From positions 186,001 through 250,000 of the forward strand of contig JAUNVP010000001.1 in NCBI GenBank assembly GCA_030537615.1: a stretch of 64,000 nt of DNA. The letters run 5' to 3'. The stretch's first letter is position 1. Each line of letters starts with the position of its first letter. The notes under the pieces are model-generated. The model was not told the DNA's origin. It was given only the letters and a program-made list of their open reading frames with translations, and made no database searches. This document shows, piece by piece, positions 8,941-18,405 of this stretch. A program made the translations under genes and the position numbers. Origin of the DNA: Actinomycetaceae bacterium (lineage in GTDB: Bacteria; Actinomycetota; Actinomycetes; Actinomycetales; Actinomycetaceae).

Positions 8941-9648
8941 ATGCAAAGATGCGACGAACGTGAAAAAGTGGTTTGCGTGTTTGATTTATCTCACCTGGAA
9001 AAAATGAGGGATCATCGCCAAGTGACCCTCACGTGGTACGACAAAACCGGACGTATTGAGCTGATTGGTCCGGTGACAACACGCTGGATTTCCAAAACAG
9101 CGAATTACATTGTGGACACTTTTGGAGAGGGCGAGTCACCATCTGTTCTCATTCATCTCCCTCCTTCGTGGCGAACACTCATGTGGGTGACGGGAGCCGG
9201 TTTTGCCGGAGCTACCACGAGAATTGCTCGCTCCGAGATGGATTTAGCTTCCGCTTCTCACGCTGATCTCGTGGTGACAAGTTGCGCAGAGACTGCCGAG
9301 ATCCTTGCACGCGATCCTGGTCTCATTGTGCTCCTACAAGCAATGGAACCATTCGCCCTCGAATGGAGTGGTGAACTGCCAGCAGGTGTTGGGGATGCGA
9401 TCGGAGAAGTCAGTAGCCAACCGGACTTTATTGAGTTCGTCGATGTCGCTACTCCCCGACCTCCAGACAACCTGCAGAGTGACCAAACTCACGCAACAAT
9501 ACCGGGCGAGCAACTGGTAATCACGGATGGCTCCGAAGACCATATCCCACGAATCTGGGATGCGTGGGCCGCAGGGAAATCCGCCCTCTGGGTTGCACCT
9601 GGCCTTAACCAAGAGCGGATTCTCAGACAAGAACGCGTTGTTGACTAA
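8941..9648 (+). CDS. TIGR03089 family protein
   Basis: Soluble protein of about 235 aa resembling the N-terminal part of acyl-CoA-synthetase-like proteins (TIGR03089 family). Diagnostic blocks are TLTWYDKTGRIELIGPVTTRWISKTANYI, here split for length as TLTWYDKTG and WISKTANYI, then IHLPPSWRTLMW and a C-terminal ALWVAPG. Function is unknown. The frame is open much further upstream across whiB2, so the start had to be chosen. ATG 8941 gives the usual distance to the first conserved block, and TATGTA sits exactly six bases before it. GTG 8968 and ATG 9004 remain possible. Confidence 0.7.
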   Translation: MQRCDEREKVVCVFDLSHLEKMRDHRQVTLTWYDKTGRIELIGPVTTRWISKTANYIVDTFGEGESPSVLIHLPPSWRTLMWVTGAGFAGATTRIARSEMDLASASHADLVVTSCAETAEILARDPGLIVLLQAMEPFALEWSGELPAGVGDAIGEVSSQPDFIEFVDVATPRPPDNLQSDQTHATIPGEQLVITDGSEDHIPRIWDAWAAGKSALWVAPGLNQERILRQERVVD

Positions 9649-9662
9649 CGATTCGTCTCCGA

Positions 9663-10958
9663 TTACCGAGCGTCTCCAATCACGAGACGTGGTACGCCAG
9701 TCCACACTTCAGGATCGGTCACGCGACGACCGTCAAACAGAATGCGCACTCCTGGGAAGTCTGCAGGGCTCACCTGACGATATTCAGGGTGATCCGCCTG
9801 CACGATCACCGCATCGATACGGTCGCCGAGATGGTAGGGGGACCAGCCGAACTCACTGAGCTCTTCATCAGTGAACATCGGATCGTGAACCAGAACCTCA
9901 GCTCCTCGCGATCGCAACTCGTCGACGGTGGCGAAAACTCCCGAAAAAGCGGTCTCTTTGACACCTCCGCGATAGGACGCTCCGAGCACAGCAACAGTCA
10001 GGTCTTTTACGGAACCAAGAATTGATTCCATCTGATTCACAACGTAAGCGGGCATTCCCGCATTGAACTGTCGAGCCACACGCACGATCGAGGCGTCCGG
10101 GTCCGTCGACAGGTAGAGTCTGGGATAAACCGGGATGCAGTGCCCGCCCACAGCAATCCCGGGGAGATGAATATGAGAATAGGGCTGCGAGTTGCAAGCC
10201 TCGATCACGCGGAGAATATCGATACCTTCACTGTCTGCGTAGACCGCAAACTGATTCGCTAGGCCAATATTGACATCCCTGTACGTCGTCTCGGCGAGCT
10301 TCGCCATTTCCGCTGCTTCCGCAGTCCCCATGTTCCATACGCCGTTGGGACGCGGAAGATCGTCGCGCTGATCGAACTGAAGGACAGCTTCATAAAACTC
10401 AATTGCTCGCGCAGTTCCGGCCTCAGTCAAGCCACCTACGAGTTTGGGGTAGCGATGCAGATCGGCGAAGACCCGACCGGTGAGGACGCGCTCTGGCGAA
10501 AATACGAGGTGGAAGTCCTCCCCCTCTGTCAGACCGGAAATCTCTTCGATGAGTGGCTTCCAGCGATTGCGTGTCGTTCCCACGGGGAGAGTTGTTTCAT
10601 ACGAAATCAGAGTACCCGGGGTTAAATGCTCAGCGAGTGACCGTGTCGCGCTGTCCATCCAGGTGAAGTCGGGCTCCCATGTCGCGTCATTAACGAATAG
10701 CGGAACAACGATCACGATGGCGTCTGCACCAGGAACGGCGTCAGCGTAATTCGTCGTAGCGCGAAGTTTGCCTGCGGGAACGAGTTCGCTCAGCTTTTCT
10801 TGCAGATGTGCTTCGCCTGGGAACGGTTCAATCGCCTGGTTAATTTGCTCGACGGTATGTTCGTTGACATCAACTCCGACAACGGTGTGACCCGAGTCAG
10901 CAAATTGGACAGCAAGCGGCAAACCGATCTTGCCCATAGCGATTACGGCTATTCGCAT
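9663..10958 (-). CDS. UDP-N-acetylhexosamine 6-dehydrogenase (WecC/WbpA type)
   Basis: NAD-dependent nucleotide-sugar dehydrogenase, 431 aa, oxidising C6 of UDP-ManNAc or UDP-GlcNAc to the uronic acid. The N-terminal Rossmann fold starts MRIAVIAMGKIGLPLA, with Ala replacing the first Gly of the dinucleotide loop. The catalytic cysteine is Cys274 in GIAVGGHCIP. The C-terminal UDP-binding domain includes VLGASYRGGVKET. The start ATG has AAGGAG eight to ten bases ahead. The divergent epimerase gene at 11104 and the WbpB/E/D-like genes at 37.6-40.3 kb make a uronic-acid pathway likely. Which UDP-HexNAc is oxidised cannot be settled from sequence. Confidence 0.87.
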   Translation of the reverse strand: MRIAVIAMGKIGLPLAVQFADSGHTVVGVDVNEHTVEQINQAIEPFPGEAHLQEKLSELVPAGKLRATTNYADAVPGADAIVIVVPLFVNDATWEPDFTWMDSATRSLAEHLTPGTLISYETTLPVGTTRNRWKPLIEEISGLTEGEDFHLVFSPERVLTGRVFADLHRYPKLVGGLTEAGTARAIEFYEAVLQFDQRDDLPRPNGVWNMGTAEAAEMAKLAETTYRDVNIGLANQFAVYADSEGIDILRVIEACNSQPYSHIHLPGIAVGGHCIPVYPRLYLSTDPDASIVRVARQFNAGMPAYVVNQMESILGSVKDLTVAVLGASYRGGVKETAFSGVFATVDELRSRGAEVLVHDPMFTDEELSEFGWSPYHLGDRIDAVIVQADHPEYRQVSPADFPGVRILFDGRRVTDPEVWTGVPRLVIGDAR

Positions 10959-11091
10959 GTGGTGCTCTCCTTGAATCTAACCGGTGTTCCAACCACGGTT
11001 CCAGTGTATTCTCTTCAACTGATATATCGTCTCATCCCATGCGTGATCCGGCGGGTCGGTAGTACTTTTATCTCTCCCGAGCCTTGTCATT

Positions 11092-11103
11092 TATCCTGTA
11101 ACC
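11092..11103 (+). promoter_or_regulatory. -10 element for a leaderless epimerase gene
   Basis: TATCCT (11092-11097) is followed by six bases and then the ATG at 11104. No Shine-Dalgarno sequence is present in the preceding 20 bases and no good -35 box is seen. Confidence 0.4.
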
Positions 11104-12165
11104 ATGAAGATCATGTCTGTTGTGGGCGCTCGCCCTCAGTTCGTGAAGTTAGCTCCAATAGCACACGCCTGCCACCATCGCGGTGTTGAGCATATTGTCG
11201 TCCATACCGGACAGCATTACGACCCCATGCTGTCTGACGTGTTTTTTGACGATTTATCGATACCTAAACCCGACGAGCATCTAGGCGTCGGCTCCGGATC
11301 ACACGGCGTACAAACCGGATCGATTCTGTCGGCAATGGACGAGGTCATCATGCGCCATAAGCCAGACTGGGTATTGGTTTATGGCGATACCAACTCAACT
11401 TTGGCAGCGGCACTTTCAGCCGTAAAGTTGCACATCTCAACCGCGCATCTGGAAGCAGGATTACGATCCTTCAACCGCGCGATGCCAGAAGAAATTAATC
11501 GTGTCCTCACTGACCATGCCTGCGATTTGCTCCTCGCTCCCACTTCCGTTGCAGCCCAGCATCTCGAGCGTGAGGGGCTCTCAAAGAGAACTGTGGTAGT
11601 GGGCGACGTCATGACCGACGTTCTGTTCCAGACGCGGAGTAAAGTACGCAATCAGCCAAGTCCGATTATGGACGAGTTTGGGTTTTCTGCAGGTGAGTAT
11701 TTTTTGGCCACGATTCATCGCCCAGCGAATACAGACAACCGCAATAGATTAGAGAGCATTCTCGCTTCACTCGGAGCACTGCCCTATCCGGTCGTTCTTC
11801 TTGCCCACCCGCGACTGGTTGCTAAGGCTGCAGAACACGGAATAACTATTAATCGAGGTAACCTCGTTACTCACGCGCCACTGGCCTATCCGGATTTGGT
11901 TGCCAGCACCATGCGAGCGCGTGGAATCATCACGGACTCCGGTGGACTTCAGAAGGAAGCTTTTCTTCTGCGGATCCCGTGCACTACGGTGCGCCCCGAA
12001 ACAGAATGGGTAGAAACGGTCTCAACTGGCTGGAACGTGCTTGTCGAACCAGAGAACTTAGCCGAAGCCGCCACTCGAACACAACCTACGCCAGTAACTG
12101 ACACTCCTTATGGAGATGGTCATACGGCCAATCGAGTTATTGACGAGCTAGCTAGCCGCGGATGA
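11104..12165 (+). CDS. Non-hydrolysing UDP-HexNAc 2-epimerase (WecB/WbpI type)
   Basis: Cytoplasmic enzyme of 353 aa that inverts C2 of UDP-GlcNAc or of a UDP-GlcNAc-derived uronic acid. Family signatures are present in order: GARPQFVKLAPI at the N-terminus, VYGDTNSTLAAALSA, HLEAGLRSF, MPEEINR, IHRPANTDN and the C-terminal TDSGGLQKEAFLL. The Asp and Glu residues of these blocks and the His of IHRP are the catalytic set of the family. It is divergent from the 6-dehydrogenase and its last 14 bases overlap convergently with the sugar transferase gene. It could be WecB (UDP-ManNAc supply) or WbpI (last step to a diacetamido mannuronic acid). Confidence 0.88.
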   Translation: MKIMSVVGARPQFVKLAPIAHACHHRGVEHIVVHTGQHYDPMLSDVFFDDLSIPKPDEHLGVGSGSHGVQTGSILSAMDEVIMRHKPDWVLVYGDTNSTLAAALSAVKLHISTAHLEAGLRSFNRAMPEEINRVLTDHACDLLLAPTSVAAQHLEREGLSKRTVVVGDVMTDVLFQTRSKVRNQPSPIMDEFGFSAGEYFLATIHRPANTDNRNRLESILASLGALPYPVVLLAHPRLVAKAAEHGITINRGNLVTHAPLAYPDLVASTMRARGIITDSGGLQKEAFLLRIPCTTVRPETEWVETVSTGWNVLVEPENLAEAATRTQPTPVTDTPYGDGHTANRVIDELASRG

Positions 12166-12739
12166 CTGCGATCACAGTCTGTCCGATCAGCTTTAAGTCC
12201 CCAATGAAAGTCCGGTTGCGCACGTAATCTGCGTAGAGCTCGACTTTGCGAGGTAACAAGATATCGACGTAATACTGTTCGGGATCATCAGCGCCAGCAA
12301 GTTCTTCAGCCTCATTGCGGTAGGTAATCGACGCTGGATCGGTGATTCCTGGGCGCACCGACAAAATCACCGGTCTCAGTTCAGTAGGCCATTGCTCGAC
12401 GTATTCAGGGACCTCGGGGCGCGGGCCGACAATAGCCATTTTGCCACTGACCACATCGATCAACTGGGGTAACTCATCGAGCTTACTTTTTCGAAGAAAT
12501 CGACCAACGCGAGTAACTCGTGGGTCTCCGGCCGCCGACACGTTTATCCGTGGTTTTTTATTAACCATGGTTCGAAACTTGTGGATCCGGAAAGGCTTCC
12601 CATCTAGCCCGACTCGCTCCTGCCGGAAGAAAACTGGTCCGGATGAATCAACTTTTACCGCCAGTGCTACGGCACCAAACACTGGTGCCAGAGCAACTAG
12701 CGCAATGCCAGAAACTGCTCGGTCGAATACCTGACTCAT
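12152..12739 (-). CDS. Initiating phosphoglycosyl transferase (bacterial sugar transferase, PglC-like)
   Basis: Monotopic membrane enzyme of 195 aa that moves a sugar-1-phosphate from a UDP-sugar to undecaprenyl phosphate and so starts polysaccharide assembly. A single re-entrant hydrophobic segment is at about 8-30. It is followed by GPVFFRQERVG, FRIHKFRTMV, GDPRVTRVGRFLRKSKLDELPQL and VGPRPEVPEY, all diagnostic. This is the small form with no N-terminal polytopic domain. The start is ATG 12739, with GAGGA six bases ahead; a longer in-frame reading has no comparable site. It is divergent from the next GT2 gene. Confidence 0.9.
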   Translation of the reverse strand: MSQVFDRAVSGIALVALAPVFGAVALAVKVDSSGPVFFRQERVGLDGKPFRIHKFRTMVNKKPRINVSAAGDPRVTRVGRFLRKSKLDELPQLIDVVSGKMAIVGPRPEVPEYVEQWPTELRPVILSVRPGITDPASITYRNEAEELAGADDPEQYYVDILLPRKVELYADYVRNRTFIGDLKLIGQTVIAVIRG

Positions 12740-12878
12740 AGTTCCTCGGTGATTAATTAACGCTGACACATTGCAGTGTAACGCCTTTGCTCCCTTATGC
12801 GTTGATGCCACGGCGTTGCCAAAAGATCAACGGACTATCTCCGATACGATAGACATACCTAAGCAGAAGGGTATTGGT

Positions 12879-13883
12879 ATGAGTGATTGGACTCCTAAGG
12901 TCAGCATTGGCGTCATAGCACTTAATGAGGAGGAGTACCTTCCTCGTTTACTCGATAACATTTGCGCCCAGGATTACCCCCATGACCTCATGGAGGTCTT
13001 CCTCATCGATTCTGGCTCTACAGATCGCACTCGTGACCTCATGCACGACTTTGCGCGTAGCAATACGAGCTTTCGGAATGTGCGCGTAGAGGATAACCCC
13101 AAGCGGATCACCGCAGCTGGCTGGAATATTTTTCTCCGGGACTTCTCCGGCGAAGTAGCGATCCGTATAGATGCCCATGCGAAACTCCCGCCTAATTTTG
13201 TCTCGCAATCGATCGCGGTTCTGGCTGAAGGAGAGCAGATTTGTGGTGGTACGCGTCCTTGCACCGTACCTGAGGATGCCACCGACTGGAACCGAGTGCT
13301 ATTAGCCGCTGAAGAATCAATGTTCGGTTCGTCCATTGCCGATTATCGAGGTGGACAATCGAAACCGACGTACACGAAGTCACTGTTTCATGCCGCCATG
13401 CGTCGAGCAGTAGTTGAAGCTGTCGGCCCTGCCTCAGAAGTACTCTTGCGAGCTGAAGACAACGATTTCTATTACCGAGTCAGACAGGCTGGATACCAAT
13501 TGAGACTCGACCCACGGATTGTGTCTTACCAAATTGTGCGTTCGAGCTTACGTTCCATGATTAAACAAAAATACGGTAACGGATACTGGATGGGGAGAGC
13601 CTGCTTCATTCAGCCGGGAGCCGTTAGCGCTCATCATCTCGTCCCATTCGCCTTCGTTACGTCTTTGACTGCTAGCGCGGTTCTGGCGGCCACCGGCCGT
13701 CCAGCATTGTTCAAATTGATATGCGGTTCTTACGTCGCCGCTGACATTCTCATGAGCATTGCCGCGGCAAAGGAATCTCCGAAATCTTGGCGTGCCCTTG
13801 CCTTGCCCGCAATCTTTCCGACTCTTCATATCGCATACGGTATCGGTACCACCCGTGGACTCGTCGACGGCTTGCGTTCCTAA
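12879..13883 (+). CDS. GT2 glycosyltransferase, ExoA-like
   Basis: Membrane-associated glycosyltransferase of 334 aa. The GT-A domain begins VSIGVIALNEEEYLPRLLDNI, with DSGSTDRT and the metal-binding RIDAHA as the DxD equivalent. The C-terminal 100 residues carry hydrophobic segments (LVPFAFVTSLTASAVLAATG and the following ones), as in ExoA-type succinoglycan enzymes. The start is ATG 12879, with AGAAGGG seven bases ahead; the frame is open further upstream without a ribosome binding site. It probably adds an early sugar to the lipid-linked chain begun by the divergent phosphoglycosyl transferase. The sugar added is unknown. Confidence 0.82.
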   Translation: MSDWTPKVSIGVIALNEEEYLPRLLDNICAQDYPHDLMEVFLIDSGSTDRTRDLMHDFARSNTSFRNVRVEDNPKRITAAGWNIFLRDFSGEVAIRIDAHAKLPPNFVSQSIAVLAEGEQICGGTRPCTVPEDATDWNRVLLAAEESMFGSSIADYRGGQSKPTYTKSLFHAAMRRAVVEAVGPASEVLLRAEDNDFYYRVRQAGYQLRLDPRIVSYQIVRSSLRSMIKQKYGNGYWMGRACFIQPGAVSAHHLVPFAFVTSLTASAVLAATGRPALFKLICGSYVAADILMSIAAAKESPKSWRALALPAIFPTLHIAYGIGTTRGLVDGLRS

Positions 13884-13922
13884 GTGCGGAAATTCGAAAG
13901 CCACGTCAATGACAAGGCAATC

Positions 13923-13951
13923 CACGATCTGAGGAATCACCACAGATCGTG
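13923..13951. terminator. Hairpin between convergent genes
   Basis: CACGATCTG (13923-13931) and CAGATCGTG (13943-13951) form a perfect 9-bp stem with an 11-base loop. It is 40 bases after the GT2 stop and lies in the 231-base gap before the convergent WbpM-like gene. No U-run follows on either strand, so it would be an atypical terminator or an mRNA 3' end stabiliser. Confidence 0.4.
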
Positions 13952-14114
13952 ATCGAAGATTAAGCAGTTCAGACAGACACTAATGTCACAGCCTTCAGCT
14001 GCATGTTTTCGAATAGGTATTCGGACAAGAGCGAATTATTAACCTCGCTCATACGCACATGGAAAACCATCCTCAGACTGAGCAGAAAGATGAATGGTTA
14101 CGAGCAATCGAACC

Positions 14115-15863
14115 TTAATCCGGAGCCACCGCCGCGGCATGTTGAGATTCGAGATCCTCGGGTTCGATCGGCGGAACAGATACATGTGAAATCAGCGGGT
14201 GGAATGGACGGCTATCGTTCTCCGAGTCGCCTCGCAAAACCTCCGTTAGTTTTTCTCCAGGTCGTAGCCCTGTAAAGACGATGTCGATGTCTTTCCCGCT
14301 CTTAGCGATCATGCCGCGAGCGACATCGAGAATCTTAACTGGATGCCCCATATCAAGCACCATTACTTCGCCAGGCCGTCCGATTGCTCCGGCCTGAATC
14401 ACCAGGGCGCACGCTTCGGGAATGGTCATAAAATACCGTTCAACGTCGGGATGGGTAACCGTGACCGGTCCACCTTTTTCGATTTGTTTGCGGAAAGTCC
14501 ATAGCATTGACCCTCGCGAACCAAGTACGTTCCCGAACCTAACTGACACGATCCTGCCGTTAGCCTGTTGGGCGTAATGCGCCGCTAAACGCTCAGCTAA
14601 CCGCTTAGTTCGCCCCAATACAGAAGTTGGATCTGCAGCTTTATCAGTTGAAATATTGACGAATGTTTCAACCTCGTATTCAACAGCAAGCTCAAGAAGA
14701 TTCTTACTTCCTAGGACATTCGTTTTCCATCCTTCCTCAGGATATTGTTCAAGCATCGGCAGATGCTTGAGCGCCGCCGTGTGGAAAACTACGTGCGGAC
14801 GATGTTGCTCAAATACTTCCTGCAGCGCCGCCTTATCGCGGATGGAGCAAAGCACCATGTCCGGAGTGTCGAGTAGACCCTTGCCATATAGTTCGAGTTG
14901 CATCTGGTGTAGTGCAGATTCGTCCCTATCGAGAAGGACAAGTTCTTTGGGGCCAAGGGCATTAACTTGACGACAAATCTCCGATCCAATAGATCCACCC
15001 GCTCCCGTGACCATTACCACTTTACCGGTCACGTACTGTGCGACCTCGGCAAGGTTCGTCTTGACTTGACGTCGGCCCAGTAAATCGGTGACATCAATCT
15101 CTCGAATATCCTCCAGTTTGATTTTTCCACCCAGCAGCTTCGACACCGGAGGTAACGTCATCATCGTTAATCCCGCATGATCGCAGATATCTGAATAGGC
15201 GCGGGCTACCGAAGACGGCGCAGAACTGATGCAGTACACGACTGTCGTTACGCCCTTTTCTCGGGCAATCCGTGGCAAATCGTCGCGAGTACCAAGAACC
15301 CGGACACCTTCGAGTCGCAAATTCTTTTTTGATGCGGAGTCGTCAATCAGTCCAACTGCTTCGAATGGGGCACTCAAATCGGCCTTTAGCTGTCGAATTA
15401 GTTCGTGTCCAGAGACCCCAGCCCCAACGACGAGGACAGGCTCAGGATCATCCTGCCCCGCTCGTACAAGGTTCTTATACGCTCGCCAAAGTGTGCGAGA
15501 GCCGGCCATTAACAGTAGCGCCAGCGGCGGTGTCGAAACCGCAACTGCGCCTGATACAAACACTCCCGGATACACTAATGTGGAAAGGGCGCCAATCGTT
15601 CCTGAAGCAATTACTAAAAGCCCTAGGGCTACAACTTCTTCAAACGAACCAATCCAGTAGCGATTCCTATACTGTTTTGTCAGGAATCCTACTGTTAGCT
15701 GGAAGACGATAGTCACGGCCGCAAAGGTAAGAACAGCATTTCGATCAATCACGCTTAGCTCAAAGCTGAACCGCAAGGCTGTGATTGCAATCGTGGCAAT
15801 AACCCAACACAAGGCGTCCGCTACTGCTAACGAGCCTCTGCGGAACCAAGTTGAAAGAAACAT
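14115..15863 (-). CDS. WbpM/CapD-type membrane UDP-GlcNAc 4,6-dehydratase
   Basis: Polytopic nucleotide-sugar dehydratase, 582 aa, giving a UDP-4-keto-6-deoxy sugar. Four to five hydrophobic segments lie within residues 1-125. A first Rossmann-like domain starts at [10 protein letters not shown] (about 143-152). The catalytic SDR domain begins [15 protein letters not shown] (GAGGSIG at 287-293) with the NISTDKA block at 403-409. Lys420 is present, but the residue at the usual Tyr position four earlier is Leu416; WbpM-type enzymes are known to lack this Tyr (Met in WbpM). The start ATG has GAGG seven bases ahead. The divergent aminotransferase at 16195 is the natural next step. Confidence 0.88.
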   Translation of the reverse strand: MFLSTWFRRGSLAVADALCWVIATIAITALRFSFELSVIDRNAVLTFAAVTIVFQLTVGFLTKQYRNRYWIGSFEEVVALGLLVIASGTIGALSTLVYPGVFVSGAVAVSTPPLALLLMAGSRTLWRAYKNLVRAGQDDPEPVLVVGAGVSGHELIRQLKADLSAPFEAVGLIDDSASKKNLRLEGVRVLGTRDDLPRIAREKGVTTVVYCISSAPSSVARAYSDICDHAGLTMMTLPPVSKLLGGKIKLEDIREIDVTDLLGRRQVKTNLAEVAQYVTGKVVMVTGAGGSIGSEICRQVNALGPKELVLLDRDESALHQMQLELYGKGLLDTPDMVLCSIRDKAALQEVFEQHRPHVVFHTAALKHLPMLEQYPEEGWKTNVLGSKNLLELAVEYEVETFVNISTDKAADPTSVLGRTKRLAERLAAHYAQQANGRIVSVRFGNVLGSRGSMLWTFRKQIEKGGPVTVTHPDVERYFMTIPEACALVIQAGAIGRPGEVMVLDMGHPVKILDVARGMIAKSGKDIDIVFTGLRPGEKLTEVLRGDSENDSRPFHPLISHVSVPPIEPEDLESQHAAAVAPD

Positions 15864-16194
15864 GTCATACCTCGGATCTGACTTTTACTGTTCCTCTTGA
15901 TAATACAAGCGAACCCGAAACAAGAAGATGACGGAACACCGAGAGCCCCATAGTCGAATCTGCTGTTATGAATGTTGGCTTCAACAAAGTGAGACATACT
16001 CGGTGTCCCAGAGAATCCTGCATGATCCTATCCACTCTTAGTTCACCGGGCAATCGAACTTAACCGACCACCCTTGTGGTAACACTGGTACGGGAAGATA
16101 TCGAGTAGGCTGATAACCATGAAGCCGTCTAGCCGTCGATAACATTTCTTCTGCCCCAGGCGGGATATTTTGATTTGAAAGGAAACCGGAAACC
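15864..16194. promoter_or_regulatory. Divergent regulatory region (331 bases, no real gene)
   Basis: Separates the WbpM-like gene (leftward) from the six-gene rightward operon beginning with the aminotransferase. It contains a small hairpin, ACCAC (16067-16071) / GTGGT (16076-16080). A TAGGCT -10-like box (16106-16111) lies seven bases before a seven-codon ATG frame (16119-16142, MKPSSRR). The aminotransferase GTG is preceded by AAAGGAAA. Nothing else was recognised. Confidence 0.45.
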
Positions 16195-17397
16195 GTGTTC
16201 ATACCTTTTTCTCCACCGGATATTCGTGAGGAAGATGTCGAGGCAGTTGCCGCAGTTCTTCGCTCGGGCTGGATTACCTCAGGTCCTGTTGGCGCCGAAT
16301 TCAGTGAGGCGCTGTCAACTTACTGCGATACAGTCGATACGGTACTTGTCAACTCATGCACTTCCGGTCTGGAGCTGTCATTGCGCGCTCTTGGCGTTGG
16401 ACCTGGTGATGAGGTCATTGTTCCCGCCTACACCTATACCGCGTCTGCATCAGTAATCGATCATGTCGGAGCAAAAATAGTCATGGTCGATGTTGAACCA
16501 GGTTCGTTCTTTGTCTCTGCAGGAACTTTTGAAAGTGCTATTACGGACCGAACCAAAGCGATTATTGCGGTAGATATGGCCGGTGTCATGAATGACACGC
16601 GGCCAATCTACGAAGCTATTGAACGGCGTAAAGAGCTTTTTGTTCCCACGAATCAACTGCAAGAACAAATTGGGCGTGTAGCACTGATTATTGACGCCGC
16701 TCATTCTCTGGGAGCTAGCCGCGAGGGATATCGGGCTGGTTCAGTTGCAGATTTCACGGCTTTCAGTTTCCACGCGGTCAAGAACCTAACCACTGCCGAA
16801 GGTGGTGCACTTACGTGGAACAAGAATCTTCCAGTAGATCATAAAGAGCTAGGCGCTTTGCTACGCGTCTTGACGCTTCACGGACAAAACAAATCCGCAC
16901 TTGAAAAATCAAAGGCGTCTTCCTGGGAATACGACATCGTCTCCCCCGCATACAAAATGAACTTGCCTGACATTCTGGCGGCCATGGGGTACTCACAATT
17001 TAAGCGTTACGACAGCATACTTGATCGCCGACACGAGATCGTCGCCCGCTACGACGAGATACTTGCCGACACAGACACCGTTGCTCTACGCCATAGCGGA
17101 GAAGACTTCCGTTCCTCTGGCCATCTGTATCTGTTGAGGCTAAATGGCTATTCACAGGAGGATCGCAACCAATTCATTGCTGACATGCATTCTCAGGGAG
17201 TCTCCTGCAATGTTCACTACAAACCGCTTCCAGCTCTGACCGCCTACCGGAACTTGGGTTTCAAGACATCTGATTACCCTAATTCAATGGCACAGTACTC
17301 TAACGAAGTCACCCTGCCGCTCCACACGTGTTTAACAGACGAGCAAGTTGATTACGTCGCAAATGCAGCACGGAACCTGTTGCTATCGCGTCCGTAA
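16195..17397 (+). CDS. DegT/DnrJ/EryC1/StrS aminotransferase
   Basis: PLP-dependent sugar aminotransferase of 400 aa that would aminate a UDP-4-keto-6-deoxy-HexNAc to a 4-amino sugar. Visible signatures are SCTSGLELSLRALG (substrate loop), PAYTYTASA, the PLP-contacting Asp167 in LIIDAAHSLGA and the Schiff-base Lys196 in FSFHAVKNLTTAEGG. The start is GTG 16195 with AAAGGAAA ahead of it. It heads a rightward operon of aminotransferase, LicD, flippase, polymerase and two GT2 genes. Pairing with the WbpM-like dehydratase directly across the divergent promoter supports the 4-amino-sugar role. The exact stereochemistry is unknown. Confidence 0.85.
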   Translation: MFIPFSPPDIREEDVEAVAAVLRSGWITSGPVGAEFSEALSTYCDTVDTVLVNSCTSGLELSLRALGVGPGDEVIVPAYTYTASASVIDHVGAKIVMVDVEPGSFFVSAGTFESAITDRTKAIIAVDMAGVMNDTRPIYEAIERRKELFVPTNQLQEQIGRVALIIDAAHSLGASREGYRAGSVADFTAFSFHAVKNLTTAEGGALTWNKNLPVDHKELGALLRVLTLHGQNKSALEKSKASSWEYDIVSPAYKMNLPDILAAMGYSQFKRYDSILDRRHEIVARYDEILADTDTVALRHSGEDFRSSGHLYLLRLNGYSQEDRNQFIADMHSQGVSCNVHYKPLPALTAYRNLGFKTSDYPNSMAQYSNEVTLPLHTCLTDEQVDYVANAARNLLLSRP

Positions 17398-17455
17398 AAC
17401 AGGAGAGGATAGCCGACGGACTCTCCCAGATTGGCATAGGAATTTAGGAAAATAG

Positions 17456-18340
17456 ATGGCAAATTCCATTCAGCCCCAAAGATCGATTCGACCTAACACC
17501 ATCGCTCGCCTTCGTCGTCTTCAGATGATCAGTACTCAGCACGTGTTTGATTTTTGTCAAAGGCATAACCTGACAGTCTTTATCGCTTACGGAACGCTAC
17601 TTGGCGCAGTTCGACACGGTGGATTCATTCCGTGGGATGACGATATTGACTTGGCAATGTTACGACCTGACTATGAGAAGTTCATCGAACTGTATTCATC
17701 CCAAGACCAAGGGCCGTTTGAACTTCGCTGCTATCCGTTACAGCCCGATTGCCCATACCCATTTGCCAAGATTCGGCTACGCGATACGAGCGTCATTGCC
17801 GCCGAAACTACTGGCGAAAGCACTGATCCCGGCGTCTCGATTGATATCTTCCCACTCGACACCGTCCCCGACGACCCACGCCAGTCACAGAAATATTTCA
17901 AACGCGCGGGATTTTGGCGCATACTCTTTATTTCTTCAGCGATTTGGAAAGCTGGCGCATTGCGGTCACGCTGGCGCACGATTGTCTATACCGCGATCCG
18001 AAGCGGTATCCATATTGCACTTTTGCCGATCCCACGCGCACGCTTATATCAGCAGTTCGTCAAGGAAGCACGTCGGTTCGAAGGAAGCGGCTCTCCGTGG
18101 GTTGCTTTTTGTGAAGCTACCAATCCACGGATTGGGCATCAGTTCCGCGGCGACAAGATTGAACCTCTCGTCGAGCTTCCTTTCGAAGACACGAGCTTTC
18201 TAGCTCCCGCCAACTGGGATGAGTGGCTGACAGCCGAATACGGCGAATACATGACACCCCCACCCCCCGACCAACGCTTTGGTCACAAGCTCGATCAGGT
18301 AGATCTCGGACCGTGGGAAACGAAAGATCCCAGCGTTTAA
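17456..18340 (+). CDS. LicD family phosphotransferase
   Basis: Enzyme of 294 aa expected to transfer a phospho-substituent from a CDP-activated donor to a polysaccharide, as LicD does with phosphocholine. The nucleotidyltransferase-like core motif reads YGTLLGAVRHGGFIPWDDDIDLAM, here best seen as GTLLGAVRHGG and PWDDDID at about residues 45-66. The acidic residues are intact. A second typical block, SIDIFPLDTVPDD, follows. It lies 58 bases after the aminotransferase in the same direction. The fused cytidylyltransferase-kinase at 26-28 kb is the likely donor source. Donor and acceptor cannot be read directly. Confidence 0.83.
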   Translation: MANSIQPQRSIRPNTIARLRRLQMISTQHVFDFCQRHNLTVFIAYGTLLGAVRHGGFIPWDDDIDLAMLRPDYEKFIELYSSQDQGPFELRCYPLQPDCPYPFAKIRLRDTSVIAAETTGESTDPGVSIDIFPLDTVPDDPRQSQKYFKRAGFWRILFISSAIWKAGALRSRWRTIVYTAIRSGIHIALLPIPRARLYQQFVKEARRFEGSGSPWVAFCEATNPRIGHQFRGDKIEPLVELPFEDTSFLAPANWDEWLTAEYGEYMTPPPPDQRFGHKLDQVDLGPWETKDPSV

Positions 18341-18405
18341 CCGAGCTTTCGAGCCGTGCGGTACACTGAGCGCGTTATTGCAGAAAGCCCGATGAAAGCT
18401 ACTCA

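Noticed and set aside
13073..13300. Opposite-strand frames inside the ExoA-like GT2 gene
   Set aside because: They are mirror frames of a well-supported gene with no ribosome binding site or recognisable motif.
14073..14083. CTCAGACTGAG palindrome downstream of the WbpM-like gene
   Set aside because: Five-base arms with a one-base centre are too short to form a hairpin and expected by chance.
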